Shown piece after piece: positions 8,317 through 18,710 of a stretch of 64,000 nucleotides of DNA. The notes under the pieces are model-generated. The model ran no database searches. It was given only the letters and a program-made list of their open reading frames with translations, and had not been told where the DNA came from. The position numbers and the translations under genes are program-made. The number at the start of each line of letters is the position of its first letter. Position 1 is the first letter of the stretch. The stretch comes from CAYOWK01 sp964407665 (GTDB lineage: Bacteria; Pseudomonadota; Alphaproteobacteria; Caulobacterales; Hyphomonadaceae), in contig CAYOWK010000013.1 in assembly GCA_964407665.1 (NCBI GenBank), positions 19,737 to 83,736 on the forward strand, written 5' to 3'.

Positions 8317-9594
8317 ATGAAGATCATGATTGTCGGCGGCGGCGGGCGCGAACATGCTCTCGCGTGGAGGCTCGGCAAGAGCCCCCGGGTGACCGAGATT
8401 GTTTGCGCACCGGGTAATCCTGGCATTGCCGCCCTCGCACGATGCGAACCTGTGGGCGCGGAGGATGTCGAGGGGCTGGTTGCTCTGGCCAAGGTGGAAC
8501 GGCCCAATCTGGTTATCGTCGGTCCCGAAGTTGCGCTGGTCGCCGGCCTCGCCGACCGCCTGCGCGCCAATGACATTCCGGTCTTCGGGCCTTCGGCGCG
8601 GGCCGCCATGCTCGAGGGGTCCAAGGGTTTCTCGAAGGACTTCATGGCCCGGCACAATATCCCGACCGCCGCTTATGGCCGCTTCACGGACGCGACCGCG
8701 GCCAAGGCGTTCCTTGCGACACTGTCGCCGCCCTACGTGCTGAAGGCCGATGGGCTTGCTGCCGGCAAGGGTGTGGTCATTCCCGAGACGCTCGCCGAAG
8801 CGGAAGCTGAAGTCGACGCCATGCTGTCCGGCCGCTTTGGAGCCGCCTCCGCCAGCCTGGTGATCGAGGAGTTCATGCACGGCGAGGAGGCGTCCTTCTT
8901 CGCGCTGTGCGATGGCGAAACGGCCGTCGCTCTGGCCGGAGCGCAGGACCACAAGCGCGTGGGCGACGGAGACACCGGCCCCAACACCGGCGGCATGGGC
9001 GCCTATTCGCCGGCTCCGATCCTGGACGAGGCCATGCAGGCGCGTGTCATGGCCGAGATCGTCGAGCCTACCGTGCGCGGCATGAAGGCGGAGGGGCGCG
9101 CCTATCGCGGCGTGCTGTTCGTCGGGCTGATGATCGACGCGGAGCATGGTCCGCGCGTGGTGGAGTACAATTGCCGTTTCGGCGATCCGGAGTGCCAGGT
9201 GATCATGGCGCGGCTGAAGGACGATCCCCTGCCGCAGCTGCTGGCGTGCGCAACCGGCGGGCTGGACGGGTGCAAGCGGCTCGAGCGGTTTGCGGAACCA
9301 GCCGTGACGGTCGTGATGGCGGCCCGGGGCTATCCGGAAACACCCGTGAAGGGTGGCGAAATCCGCAATCTGGAGGCTGCCGGCAATGTTACCGGGGTCA
9401 CGATTTTCCATGCAGGAACAAGCCTGAAGGACGAGGTTCTGGTGGCGAGCGGCGGGCGGGTCCTGAACGTCACCGCTTTGGGGCCAACGCTTGCCGATGC
9501 GGTCGCGAGGGCTTACGAGGCCGTAGACCTGATCGACTGGCCGGACGGATTCTGCCGCCGCGATATTGCGTGGCGCGCTCTCTCCCGGACATGA
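8317..9594 (+). CDS. purD: Phosphoribosylamine--glycine ligase
   Basis: 425-residue GAR synthetase, the second step of de novo purine synthesis: joins glycine to 5-phosphoribosylamine with ATP. N-terminal GGGGREHALAWRL motif, ATP-grasp segments (YVLKADGLAAGKGVV, VVEYNCRFGDPECQ) and the family signature are all present. ATG 8317 is chosen since translation then starts MKIMIVGGGGREHA as in other PurD proteins; the frame is open back to 8233. Full length. Confidence 0.97.
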   Translation: MKIMIVGGGGREHALAWRLGKSPRVTEIVCAPGNPGIAALARCEPVGAEDVEGLVALAKVERPNLVIVGPEVALVAGLADRLRANDIPVFGPSARAAMLEGSKGFSKDFMARHNIPTAAYGRFTDATAAKAFLATLSPPYVLKADGLAAGKGVVIPETLAEAEAEVDAMLSGRFGAASASLVIEEFMHGEEASFFALCDGETAVALAGAQDHKRVGDGDTGPNTGGMGAYSPAPILDEAMQARVMAEIVEPTVRGMKAEGRAYRGVLFVGLMIDAEHGPRVVEYNCRFGDPECQVIMARLKDDPLPQLLACATGGLDGCKRLERFAEPAVTVVMAARGYPETPVKGGEIRNLEAAGNVTGVTIFHAGTSLKDEVLVASGGRVLNVTALGPTLADAVARAYEAVDLIDWPDGFCRRDIAWRALSRT

Positions 9595-9627
9595 TCGACA
9601 CCTAGCGACCCGGGGTATGCCAGCGCC

Positions 9628-10713
9628 ATGACGGAACCGACCGCCACCGAACTGTTCACCGGCACGAAGGACGTGACGGACGCCCACAAGTTCGATGAAG
9701 GCGCGCTGGCCCGATGGATGGAGGCCAATGTCGACGGGTACAAGGGCCCGCTTGAGGTCCGCCAGTTCAAGGGCGGCCAGTCCAACCCGACCTATCAGCT
9801 GGTAACGCCCGCGAAGAAGTACGTGATGCGCCGCAAGCCGCCCGGCAAGCTGCTGCCGTCGGCCCACGCGGTCGATCGGGAGTATCGCGTGCTCAGCGCG
9901 CTCTATCCGTTGGGCTTCCCGGTGGCGCGCCCCTACGGCCTTTGCGAAGACGACAGCGTGATCGGCACGATGTTCTACGTCATGGACATGGTCGAAGGCC
10001 GCATCCTCTGGGACGCGACCTTCCCCGACATGGCGCGTGAGGAACGAGCGGCAATCTTCGACGCCAAGATATCGACGATGGCCGCCCTGCATAACGTCGA
10101 CTGGAAGGCTGCAGGCCTCGAGGGCTTTGGCAAGGAGGGCGACTACATCGCCCGGCAGATCCATCGCTGGACCAAGCAGTACGTCGCCTCCGAGACGACC
10201 AAGATCCCCGAGATGGACAGGCTGATCGAATGGCTGCCGAAGAACATTCCGGCGGGCGAGCGCACCTCGGTGGTCCACGGCGACTACCGGATCGACAACA
10301 TGATCCTTCACCCCACCGAGCCGAAGGTGATCGCTGTTCTGGACTGGGAGCTGTCGACGCTGGGCGACCCGCTCGCAGACTTCACGTACCACCTGATGCA
10401 GTGGGAAATGCCCTCCTCCGATCCGTCGCGTCCGTCGCTGGCGGAAGTGCCCAACAAGGTGGAGCTCGGCATTCCAACGAAGGAGCAGTACGTCGCGCGC
10501 TATTGCGAGCTGACGGGCCGGTCCGGACTGCCGGAGCTGGACTACTACTTCGCCTACAACGCCTTCCGGCTTGCCGGCATCCTGCAGGGGATTGTCGGTC
10601 GGGTGCGGGATGGGACGGCGGCCAACGCGGCGGCGGCGCAGAACGAGGGGCGCGTGGCGCCGCTGGCGCGGTTTGCCTACGCCTGCGCGCAGCGCGCCGG
10701 GCTGCAGGGCTGA
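9628..10713 (+). CDS. APH-like phosphotransferase family protein
   Basis: 361 residues with the aminoglycoside-phosphotransferase/choline-kinase fold. The N-lobe has GGQSNPTYQL and a lysine on VMRRKPPG; the catalytic loop is VVHGDYRIDNMI (Brenner-type HxDxxxxN) and the metal-binding segment is VLDWELSTLGDP. This subgroup resembles the kinase-like domain of ACAD10/ACAD11 and is common beside acyl-CoA dehydrogenases in alphaproteobacteria; in the mammalian proteins it phosphorylates 4-hydroxyacyl-CoAs. That role is plausible here but unproved; it is unlikely to be a drug-resistance kinase. Lies 33 bases after purD and may share its transcript. Confidence 0.9.
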   Translation: MTEPTATELFTGTKDVTDAHKFDEGALARWMEANVDGYKGPLEVRQFKGGQSNPTYQLVTPAKKYVMRRKPPGKLLPSAHAVDREYRVLSALYPLGFPVARPYGLCEDDSVIGTMFYVMDMVEGRILWDATFPDMAREERAAIFDAKISTMAALHNVDWKAAGLEGFGKEGDYIARQIHRWTKQYVASETTKIPEMDRLIEWLPKNIPAGERTSVVHGDYRIDNMILHPTEPKVIAVLDWELSTLGDPLADFTYHLMQWEMPSSDPSRPSLAEVPNKVELGIPTKEQYVARYCELTGRSGLPELDYYFAYNAFRLAGILQGIVGRVRDGTAANAAAAQNEGRVAPLARFAYACAQRAGLQG

Positions 10714-10725
10714 GGCCAGATGACG

Positions 10726-10759
10726 GAGCGCGGATGTCGGGTCCGCGCTCTGTCGCCCT
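10726..10759 (+). terminator. Probable intrinsic terminator after the purD-kinase unit
   Basis: GAGCGCGGA, 7-base loop, TCCGCGCTC (10726-10750), followed by a pyrimidine-rich tail ending CCCTTT. It begins 13 bases after the kinase stop codon. The opposing DUF3011 gene ends at 10796. Confidence 0.6.
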
Positions 10760-10795
10760 TTCAAATGCGCGTCATGCCGTTTGGTTGCGGCGGTT

Positions 10796-11473
10796 TCAGC
10801 GCATCTCGAAGTCGATGACCTTGCCGCGCCGGATCTCGCAGCGACTCTCCTCGATATGGAAGCCATGCTCGTCGTGGACGCGCATTCTTCCCCGCAGTTC
10901 GAATGTGGTGCGGGTTTCGACCAAGCGCGGGCTGCCGGTATACTGCGCGGACCAGTCGCCGCGATCCCAGGCGATTTCGTTGGCTTCGCGCGAGCACGCC
11001 GCGATAGATTGTGCGAGGCGGCCGTCGAGCACGCGTTCGTCGTCGCGGTCATCCCGGTCTCGCGTGTCCAGCTTACCGCGGTCGCTGTAGGCGCCTGCCG
11101 GCGGAATATAGCCGCCCGGCCCACCGGCAAGGTCGTCGTCGCGTCCGTAGGCAGGGGTGCTCGCCAGGACGACCTCGAAGTCGGCGCGGCATCCATTGCG
11201 GACCCAGAGCGAGCCGTTGTCGATATCCCAGTCATCGCGCCGGTCGCAGCCCGCGTTGGAGATGCGGCGCACGATGGCGGCGTCGACGATGTCGCCGCCG
11301 CCCTGCAGTTCGCACCAGACCTTCTCGTAGCTGTTCGAGGAGCAGTTGAGGACGGCTGTCGAACCGCCGCCGGAACGGACTTGCGGGTCCGCGTGGGCAG
11401 CTGCTGCACTGAAGGCCGCCGAAACGGCCAGCGCCGCCACCACGAGCCCAGTCTGTCTGAGGAGCATGTTCAT
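10796..11473 (-). CDS. Secreted DUF3011 domain protein
   Basis: About 225 residues. A signal peptide (MNMLLRQTGLVVAALAVSAA, cleavage after AHA) is followed by a Cys-containing domain (LNCSSNSYEKVWCEL ... SNAGCDRRDDWDI ... LWVRNGCRADFEVVL) matching the DUF3011 pattern of four cysteines around a WG/WV core. A glycine/aspartate-rich linker (RDRDDRDDE) leads to a C-terminal region with SRCEIRRGKVIDFEMR. Probably periplasmic, disulfide-bonded, function unknown. ATGs at 11473 and 11467 are equally good; the frame is open to 11497. Confidence 0.82.
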   Translation of the reverse strand: MNMLLRQTGLVVAALAVSAAFSAAAAHADPQVRSGGGSTAVLNCSSNSYEKVWCELQGGGDIVDAAIVRRISNAGCDRRDDWDIDNGSLWVRNGCRADFEVVLASTPAYGRDDDLAGGPGGYIPPAGAYSDRGKLDTRDRDDRDDERVLDGRLAQSIAACSREANEIAWDRGDWSAQYTGSPRLVETRTTFELRGRMRVHDEHGFHIEESRCEIRRGKVIDFEMR

Positions 11474-11612
11474 GGGGATCACGCTGGGCCTCTCCATCCG
11501 AACGGGAGCTGAACAGCGAGTTCAGGGTGCAGTTGCTCGCAGGTACATCTCTCCGGCGGGACCAGCTGACGCCGTCCGGGATGCTGTGGTCCGGCCCACA
11601 CAGATGCAGGCG

Positions 11613-11692
11613 ATGCGCGGAGGCGGGAGCCGCCTCGGGTAGTTCGTAGAGCGCAAAAAAAGGGGTGAGACCTGCGTCCCGCCTCCGCGCAT
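11613..11692. repeat. Perfect 16-base inverted repeat with T/A tract in the loop
   Basis: ATGCGCGGAGGCGGGA (11613-11628) is matched exactly by its reverse complement at 11677-11692. The left arm can alternatively fold locally as GAGGCGG-GAG-CCGCCTC (11620-11636), which would exclude the long pairing. The 48-base loop contains seven A's (seven U's in minus-strand RNA). Such mutually exclusive pairing plus a U-tract is what an attenuator or complex terminator looks like, but the order of elements does not fit a textbook terminator on either strand. Confidence 0.5.
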
Positions 11693-11696
11693 GCGA

Positions 11697-11966
11697 TCAT
11701 TCAACCGGGCGCGCGGGCTCCGTCTCTGTCCCGGCCAGCTTTCGCTGGCCATCGCGGTCCCACATTAGACGCCGCCTGTCGCCAGGACGGACCCAGACCG
11801 GATCGCGCCCGGTCCGGGCGCGTGAATCCGGTCTGTCTTCCTGTTGGCGGAGCAGATCGCCGACCGCAGCGCGCCACCTATTCGCGCGCCACGGCCCGTA
11901 GATCGCATATCCCTCCGGCTTCGCGTTCGGTCGACACGAGCGCCTGCTCCGGAAAGACGAGGACAC
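11697..11966 (-). CDS. Possible small basic protein (weak)
   Basis: An 89-codon frame with a GTG start and no visible Shine-Dalgarno sequence. The product would be Arg-rich, with a plausible segment GYAIYGPWRANRWRAAVGDLL and a hydrophilic tail. It contains two strong DNA palindromes (11733-11750 and 11796-11833), which argues against ordinary coding sequence. I list it because nothing else occupies this 700-base gap; non-coding structure is at least as likely. Confidence 0.25.
   Translation of the reverse strand: MSSSFRSRRSCRPNAKPEGYAIYGPWRANRWRAAVGDLLRQQEDRPDSRARTGRDPVWVRPGDRRRLMWDRDGQRKLAGTETEPARPVE
11733..11833. repeat. Two strong hairpins in the gap downstream of DUF3011
   Basis: First: GGCCAGC-TTTC-GCTGGCC at 11733-11750, a perfect 7-base stem. 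Second: GACCGGAT (11796-11803) + CGCGCCCGG (11804-11812) pair exactly with CCGGGCGCG (11814-11822) + ATCCGGTC (11826-11833), leaving a TGA bulge: a 17-base-pair stem. Together with the inverted repeat at 11613-11692 these make the interval unusually structured for intergenic DNA. Confidence 0.55.
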
Positions 11967-12245
11967 TTTACGGGACGCTGGAGGGGGTGGGGAAAGTTGG
12001 GGTGAGACTTATTTTGTGGGTGCGGTTTGCCCGTCCACCAAGCGCCGGACCATCCTGGATTCCGGGTCTCCGGCGCTTCGCGCCTGCGCCCGGAATGACA
12101 GGGGTGAGTGGGTCCAGTCCCGGCGTTGAGACAACCGGGAGTTCGGGGATGCGGCTGTCGGCACCACCCCGGAATGACGGTGGCGGCCGGACGCGCACCG
12201 CCTCCCGCTTAGTGAGCGGCGCGCCCTGCCCCGCGCCGCCAAGTC
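11967..12245. repeat. Intergenic interval with dispersed-type palindrome
   Basis: No convincing gene. At 12059-12096 ATTCCGGG and CCCGGAAT enclose an inner stem GGCGC-TTC-GCGCC (12072-12084), followed by ATGACAG; a degenerate second unit ends in CCCCGGAATGACGG near 12167-12180. Units of this form (ending CCGGAATGAC) are a common dispersed intergenic palindrome in alphaproteobacterial genomes; a related one appears at 48677-48694 in this window. Confidence 0.55.
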
Positions 12246-13778
<1,533 letters not shown>

Positions 13779-13980
13779 ACGCGCCCTCGACCCGTCAAAA
13801 AGTGTGGTTCAGCAAAGAATTGTGACGCCCGCAAATAGAGGCGCCGCCACGGAAAAGGCAAGCGCCGGGCCATCATGCCTGACACGCGAAAGCGGGTCCC
13901 TGCAACCTGCGGGAGAGCGCGGCGTTTCGATGTCCCCGTTCCCGCCCATTCCCCTATCTCATCCGCCCTTGAGGAAACCC

Positions 13981-16065
13981 ATGTCCAACCCGACAGATCA
14001 GGCGCCGCTGGACGACGCTGGCGTACCGCACCAGACCACCAACGACGGCTTCGATACCCTCACGACCGCACAGGGCGCACCTGTTTCAGACAACCAGAAT
14101 CACCTTCGCGCCGGCCCCCGGGGGCCCATGCTGATGGATGACTTCCATTTCCGGGAGAAGATCTTCCACTTCGACCATGAGCGCATTCCCGAGCGCGTCG
14201 TCCATGCGCGCGGCTTTGGCGCCCACGGCTATTTCGAAACGACCGATTCGCTCGCTGACGTCACCAGCGCCGACCTGTTTCAACGGCCGGGCGACAAGAC
14301 GCCCGTGTTCGTCCGGTTCTCGACCGTAGCCGGCAACAAGGGATCGGCAGACCTGGCGCGAGACGTGCGCGGCTTCGCGGTGAAGTTCTACACCCAGCAG
14401 GGCAATTGGGACCTCGTCGGCAACAACATCCCGGTCTTCTTCATCCAGGACGCGATCAAGTTTCCCGACCTGATCCATGCCGCAAAGGACGAGCCGGATC
14501 GCGGCTTCCCGCAGGCCCAGACCGCTCACGACAATTTCTGGGACTTCATCTCGCTGTCGCCCGAGGCGATGCACATGGTGATGTGGATCATGTCGGACCG
14601 GACGATCCCCCGCTCCTTCCGGTTCATGGAAGGCTTCGGCGTCCACACGTTCCGGTTTGTCAGCGCCGAGGGCAAATCGACCTTCGTGAAGTTCCACTGG
14701 AAGCCGAAGCTCGGACTGCAGTCGGTGATGTGGAACGAGGCGGTGAAGATCAACGGGGCAGACCCCGACTTCCATCGCCGCGACATGTGGGACGCCATCA
14801 CGCAGGGAGACTTCCCCGAATGGGAGCTGGGCGTGCAACTGTTCGACGACGCATTCGCCGAGGCCTTCGAGTTCGACGTGCTGGACTCGACGAAGCTGAT
14901 CCCCGAGGAGCAGGTGCCGATCCGCATCGTCGGCCGGCTGGTGCTCAATCAGGTCGTCGACAACTTCTTCGCCGAGACGGAACAGGTCGCCTTCTGCACG
15001 CAGAACATCGTGCCGGGCATCGACTTCTCGAACGATCCGCTGCTGCAGGGGCGCAACTTCTCCTATCTCGATACGCAGCTGAAGCGGCTGGGCGGTCCGA
15101 ACTTCACGCACCTGCCGATCAACGCGCCGCGTTGCCCGTTCGCGACTTTCCAGCAGGATGGGCATATGGCGATGCGCAATCCGAAAGGCCGCGCCAATTA
15201 TGAGCCCAACAGCTGGGGGCCCAAGGAAGGCGGTCCGCGCGAGGACCCCCGCAAAGGGTTCCGGTCGTTCCCGGAGCCGGTGTCGGGCGAGAAGCTGCGC
15301 ACGCGTTCGGAGACGTTTGCCGACCACTACAGCCAGGCCCGGCAGTTCTTCCGCAGCCAGACTGACGTTGAGCAGAAGCACATCGCCGATGCGCTGACGT
15401 TCGAGCTGTCGAAGGTGGAGACGCCTGCCATCCGCATGCGTGTCGTCTCGCACCTCGTGACGCTTGATCCCGAGCTGGCGGAGATGGTTGCAGACGGTCT
15501 TGGGGTGGAGCTGCCGGAGGCGGCTACGCCTGCGCGCGAGCCCATCGACCTGCCCGTTCTGGAGAGCCTGAGCATCGTCAACAACGGTCCGCAGACTTTC
15601 AAGGGCCGCAAGCTGGGCGTGCTGCTGACGGACGGGGCGAGCGCAGCCTTACATGATGCGCTCTGCAACGCAGTGACCGGCGCAGACGGTGTTGTGGAGG
15701 TGATCGCTCCGCGCATTGCCGGAGCGACGCTCGACGACGGGACGCTGGTCGAGGCCAAGCAGAAGATCGATGGCGGGCCGTCGGTCCTCTACGATGCGGT
15801 GGTGTTGCTGGTGTCTGCGGACGGGGCCGCCATGCTTGCAAAGGATGCTCCGACCCGCGATTTCATCGCCGACGCTTTCGCGCACTGCAAGTTCATCGGC
15901 TACACGGCGGACGCGATGGTTCTGCTGGAGAAGGCGGGGATCGACGACAGCCTTGACGATGGTTGTGTTGAGCTGGGCGGGCCTGGCGATGCGCAGGGGT
16001 TTGTCGACGGTCTAGGCGCATTGCGGTTCTGGGCGCGTGAGCCGGGTGTGGATATGGACGCGTAG
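13981..16065 (+). CDS. katE: Large-subunit (KatE/HPII-type) catalase
   Basis: 694-residue clade 2 catalase that disproportionates hydrogen peroxide. Catalytic His75 (VVHARGFG), Asn148 (DLVGNNIPVFF) and the heme-ligating Tyr362 (RNFSYLDTQ) are present at the spacing seen in E. coli HPII (128/201/415). The C-terminal 150 residues form the DJ-1/PfpI-like flavodoxin domain of large catalases. At the position of HPII His392, which bonds covalently to the tyrosine, this protein has Cys339 (AFCTQNIVPG), so that crosslink cannot form. ATG 13981 is preceded by GAGGAAA; the frame is open much further upstream without support. Likely stress-responsive. Confidence 0.95.
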   Translation: MSNPTDQAPLDDAGVPHQTTNDGFDTLTTAQGAPVSDNQNHLRAGPRGPMLMDDFHFREKIFHFDHERIPERVVHARGFGAHGYFETTDSLADVTSADLFQRPGDKTPVFVRFSTVAGNKGSADLARDVRGFAVKFYTQQGNWDLVGNNIPVFFIQDAIKFPDLIHAAKDEPDRGFPQAQTAHDNFWDFISLSPEAMHMVMWIMSDRTIPRSFRFMEGFGVHTFRFVSAEGKSTFVKFHWKPKLGLQSVMWNEAVKINGADPDFHRRDMWDAITQGDFPEWELGVQLFDDAFAEAFEFDVLDSTKLIPEEQVPIRIVGRLVLNQVVDNFFAETEQVAFCTQNIVPGIDFSNDPLLQGRNFSYLDTQLKRLGGPNFTHLPINAPRCPFATFQQDGHMAMRNPKGRANYEPNSWGPKEGGPREDPRKGFRSFPEPVSGEKLRTRSETFADHYSQARQFFRSQTDVEQKHIADALTFELSKVETPAIRMRVVSHLVTLDPELAEMVADGLGVELPEAATPAREPIDLPVLESLSIVNNGPQTFKGRKLGVLLTDGASAALHDALCNAVTGADGVVEVIAPRIAGATLDDGTLVEAKQKIDGGPSVLYDAVVLLVSADGAAMLAKDAPTRDFIADAFAHCKFIGYTADAMVLLEKAGIDDSLDDGCVELGGPGDAQGFVDGLGALRFWAREPGVDMDA

Positions 16066-16169
16066 CGCTCGGATTGAGCGAGTAAAAGGTCAGGCTCCCT
16101 GGCCGATGAATCTACCTCTGGCGTGCTCGGCGATGGGTAACACCATGCGTCGGGCCGTATCTTGGGCAA

Positions 16170-16541
16170 CTATCTCTTTTGGCCCGACAAACGAGAGCAG
16201 ATTGTCAGGACTACGGCGACGCAAAGGGCCAACAGCCAAAACCCGCCTATGAAGGCGCAGTAGACCAAAATTGTCCGGGCGCCCTTTGCGAATACAGGAA
16301 AAGCCGACCCGCCCATCCATGTCATCATCAGCGCCAGGGAAAACCAGAGCTTGGCGAGTGGACCCGGCCGGGTCAGGTGGCCTACCAGAACAAGCCCTGC
16401 AAGCACCGCGATTGTCAGAAGCTGCCAGAGCACAAACTCCAGTAGCTCCATGCCGGGTGCGCGGCCAAACCATGTAAGGCCATACCAGAGGACGACAGGT
16501 ATGGATCCCTTGATCGCGTTGTCGATCTGTTGATCCGACAT
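16170..16541 (-). CDS. Small membrane protein of unknown function
   Basis: About 123 residues with three hydrophobic helices (around LEFVLWQLLTIAVLAGLVLVG, LWFSLALMMTWMGGSAF and TILVYCAFIGGFWLLALCV) and a short basic C-terminus. Start ATG at 16541 gives MSDQQIDNAIKG; the frame continues to 16556. Codon third positions are less GC-biased than in neighbouring genes, suggesting a recently acquired or weakly constrained gene. Family not recognised. Confidence 0.6.
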   Translation of the reverse strand: MSDQQIDNAIKGSIPVVLWYGLTWFGRAPGMELLEFVLWQLLTIAVLAGLVLVGHLTRPGPLAKLWFSLALMMTWMGGSAFPVFAKGARTILVYCAFIGGFWLLALCVAVVLTICSRLSGQKR

Positions 16542-16565
16542 CCCCCCAACAGCCAAGACTGCCCC

Positions 16566-18647
16566 CTACTTCCGCACCCGTACCCCGAACGTCGCGTTGA
16601 GCGGGTCGCCGGGGAAGTAGCGGTCCTGGCCGAAGCCGAAGTCGGCGCGGTCGGCGTAGCGCTCGTCTGTCAGGTTGCGGACGATCACGAAGGCTTCGAG
16701 CGTGTCGTTGATGTCGTAGGCGCCGCGCAGGTGGGCCAGGAGGTGGCCGTCATACGAGGCGGTGTTCGCAGCGTTGGTGAAGTATTCGCCGACGAACTCA
16801 GTTGAGAGCGCAAGGCTGAACGGTCCGTCCGCCCAGCCGAAGCCGGCGTCAGCGAGCCATTCCGGAGCGGTGTCGATCTGGCCGCCGTCGAAGATGTCCT
16901 CGGCAGCGGAGACCACGTTGCGGTTGAAGGCGTAGGTCTGGTCCGACCAGGCGACGCTGGCGTTCCAGAAGAAGCCGGCAGGCAGATCGCCGGAGAGGGC
17001 GGCCTCGACGCCGACGTGGTCGGTCTTGCCGTCCGGCACGTTGCGGCCGTCGCTGTCGCGGAAGAAGAAGTTGTCCTTCTTCATCGTGTAGGCGGCGACA
17101 TCGAAACGGACCGGGCCCGCTTGCCCGCGCACGCCCGCCTCGAGGCTGTCGAGGGTTTCGACGTCGAGCGGCTGAATCGTCTGCAGATTCTGCAGCTTGT
17201 ACTGGTCCGAGACCTGCGGCGCGCGCTCGCCGCGTGCGTAGTTGGCGTAGAGTTCAACCGCATCGAGGCCGGACCACACCAGACCCAGCTTCGGCGTCAG
17301 AAGGTTGAAGTCGTCCTCGCGGCTGGGCGCCGTGCGGAAACGGCCACGGTCGCCCGGTGCGATGTTGGTGGTGTAGTCGTAGGCGTGGCTCTCGGCGCGC
17401 AGACCGCCGAGCAGCTTCCAGTCCGGGGCGAAGTTCCAGTCGATCTCGCCGTAGACGGCGGTCGTAAGGGTGGTGACGTCGTAGTCGTAGTGGACGCCTC
17501 GCGGGAAGACGTTGGCGCCCTGGTTGAATGTGGGTCGCGTCTGGATCTCGCGCAGGAACCCGTCAGCATACTGGATGTCGGCGCCGAAGCTGGCGCGCAG
17601 GTCTTCAGGCCCGAAGTCGTAGCGCACCATCAGGCCGCCCGAGTCGTGGCCGTTCTTCTCGGTCGACTGGTCCGGCAGGAAGTGCTGGATGAAGATCATC
17701 CGCTGGGTGATGGCGAAGGGCGTGACGGTGAGGAGGTCGCGGCCGAACTCCTTCTCGAAGCGGAGATTGGCCCGGGCCGTCCACGCGTCGCGGTAGGCCT
17801 CGGGGTTCAGGTTGGCCTTGGCGAGGTCGTCATTCTCGTAGGCTTTCGGCCCCTGGATGAAACCGCCGGTCTCCTGCTGGAGATTGACCCCGGCAATGGT
17901 GGCGACAGCGCGCCAGTCGTCCCCGCCCCAGCCGGAGCGGAAGGTCAGCTTCTGCATGTCGACGCCAGTGGCGTCGCGCCAGCCGATGTCCTTCGTCACG
18001 GAGAGCGCCGAGAGGTAGTCGACGCCGGCTTCGGAGAAATTGACGACCGCATCGGAGCGGTAGCGCTGGAGCGTGTTGCCGCTGAGGGTGAATGTGCCGC
18101 CCGGTTCAGCGCCCGGATCGGGGTCGATGAAGTTCACCAGGCCATGAACGGCGTTCGAGCCGTAGCGGACGGAGCCGGGGCCGCGAACGACCTCGATGGC
18201 TTCGGCAATCTCGTGGTGGGTGTCGATCAGGCCATTGACGTTGCCGAAGGCCGGGGCGCGGAGCGGCACGCCGTTCTCGAGCAGGAGGAACGAGCCCTGC
18301 CCCGATCCGCCGGTGAGCACGGGCGAGCGGATGGCGATGATGTGCTCCTGCAGGGAGTTCATCTGAACGTTGACGCCAGCAACCGTGTTGAGGATTTCCG
18401 CGCCATGGTCAGCGCGGGTTTCCTCGATGGTCGCCTGCGGGATGACCGAATAGGAACCCGGATCGCCTTCGACGCGATCGCCGTAGATGGTGATGACTTC
18501 GCGGCCCGCAGGAGGCGCCTCGGCAGGACCAGCAGCGGGCTTTCCGGCAGGATTAGCCCCAGCCGTCTGGGCGTGCGCGGCGGCGCTTGCCGCCACAAGG
18601 GCCACGGCAAGTGCAATCGTGCTGGCCGCGCTGGTGCGTACGGTCAT
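16566..18647 (-). CDS. TonB-dependent outer-membrane receptor
   Basis: 693 residues: signal peptide (cleavage near AAHAQ), an Ala/Pro/Gly-rich linker, an N-terminal plug domain (ATIEETRADHGAEILNTVAGVNVQ, then IEVVRGPGSVRYGSNAVHGLVNF) and a C-terminal beta-barrel ending in the aromatic-poor tail FGVRVRK. Energy comes from TonB-ExbBD. The substrate is not readable from the sequence, but the gene lies 63 bases downstream of a nucleoside transporter on the same strand, suggesting one operon and nucleoside-type cargo (inference). Ribosome site GGGAGA sits about 6 bases before the ATG. Confidence 0.93.
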   Translation of the reverse strand: MTVRTSAASTIALAVALVAASAAAHAQTAGANPAGKPAAGPAEAPPAGREVITIYGDRVEGDPGSYSVIPQATIEETRADHGAEILNTVAGVNVQMNSLQEHIIAIRSPVLTGGSGQGSFLLLENGVPLRAPAFGNVNGLIDTHHEIAEAIEVVRGPGSVRYGSNAVHGLVNFIDPDPGAEPGGTFTLSGNTLQRYRSDAVVNFSEAGVDYLSALSVTKDIGWRDATGVDMQKLTFRSGWGGDDWRAVATIAGVNLQQETGGFIQGPKAYENDDLAKANLNPEAYRDAWTARANLRFEKEFGRDLLTVTPFAITQRMIFIQHFLPDQSTEKNGHDSGGLMVRYDFGPEDLRASFGADIQYADGFLREIQTRPTFNQGANVFPRGVHYDYDVTTLTTAVYGEIDWNFAPDWKLLGGLRAESHAYDYTTNIAPGDRGRFRTAPSREDDFNLLTPKLGLVWSGLDAVELYANYARGERAPQVSDQYKLQNLQTIQPLDVETLDSLEAGVRGQAGPVRFDVAAYTMKKDNFFFRDSDGRNVPDGKTDHVGVEAALSGDLPAGFFWNASVAWSDQTYAFNRNVVSAAEDIFDGGQIDTAPEWLADAGFGWADGPFSLALSTEFVGEYFTNAANTASYDGHLLAHLRGAYDINDTLEAFVIVRNLTDERYADRADFGFGQDRYFPGDPLNATFGVRVRK

Positions 18648-18710
18648 GGTTTTCTCCCGGGACTCTACTGGTCGCGTCGCGTTTCAACGTCCCGGATAGG
18701 CTGTTCCGCC

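Noticed and set aside
9628..10713. Aminoglycoside resistance kinase
   Set aside because: The APH fold is shared with ACAD10/11-type kinases and the gene sits among acyl-CoA genes; no resistance-specific motif.
8209..11409. A 1066-codon minus-strand open frame across purD, the kinase and DUF3011
   Set aside because: It is antisense to well-recognised genes, has no protein-like conservation and arises from high GC content.
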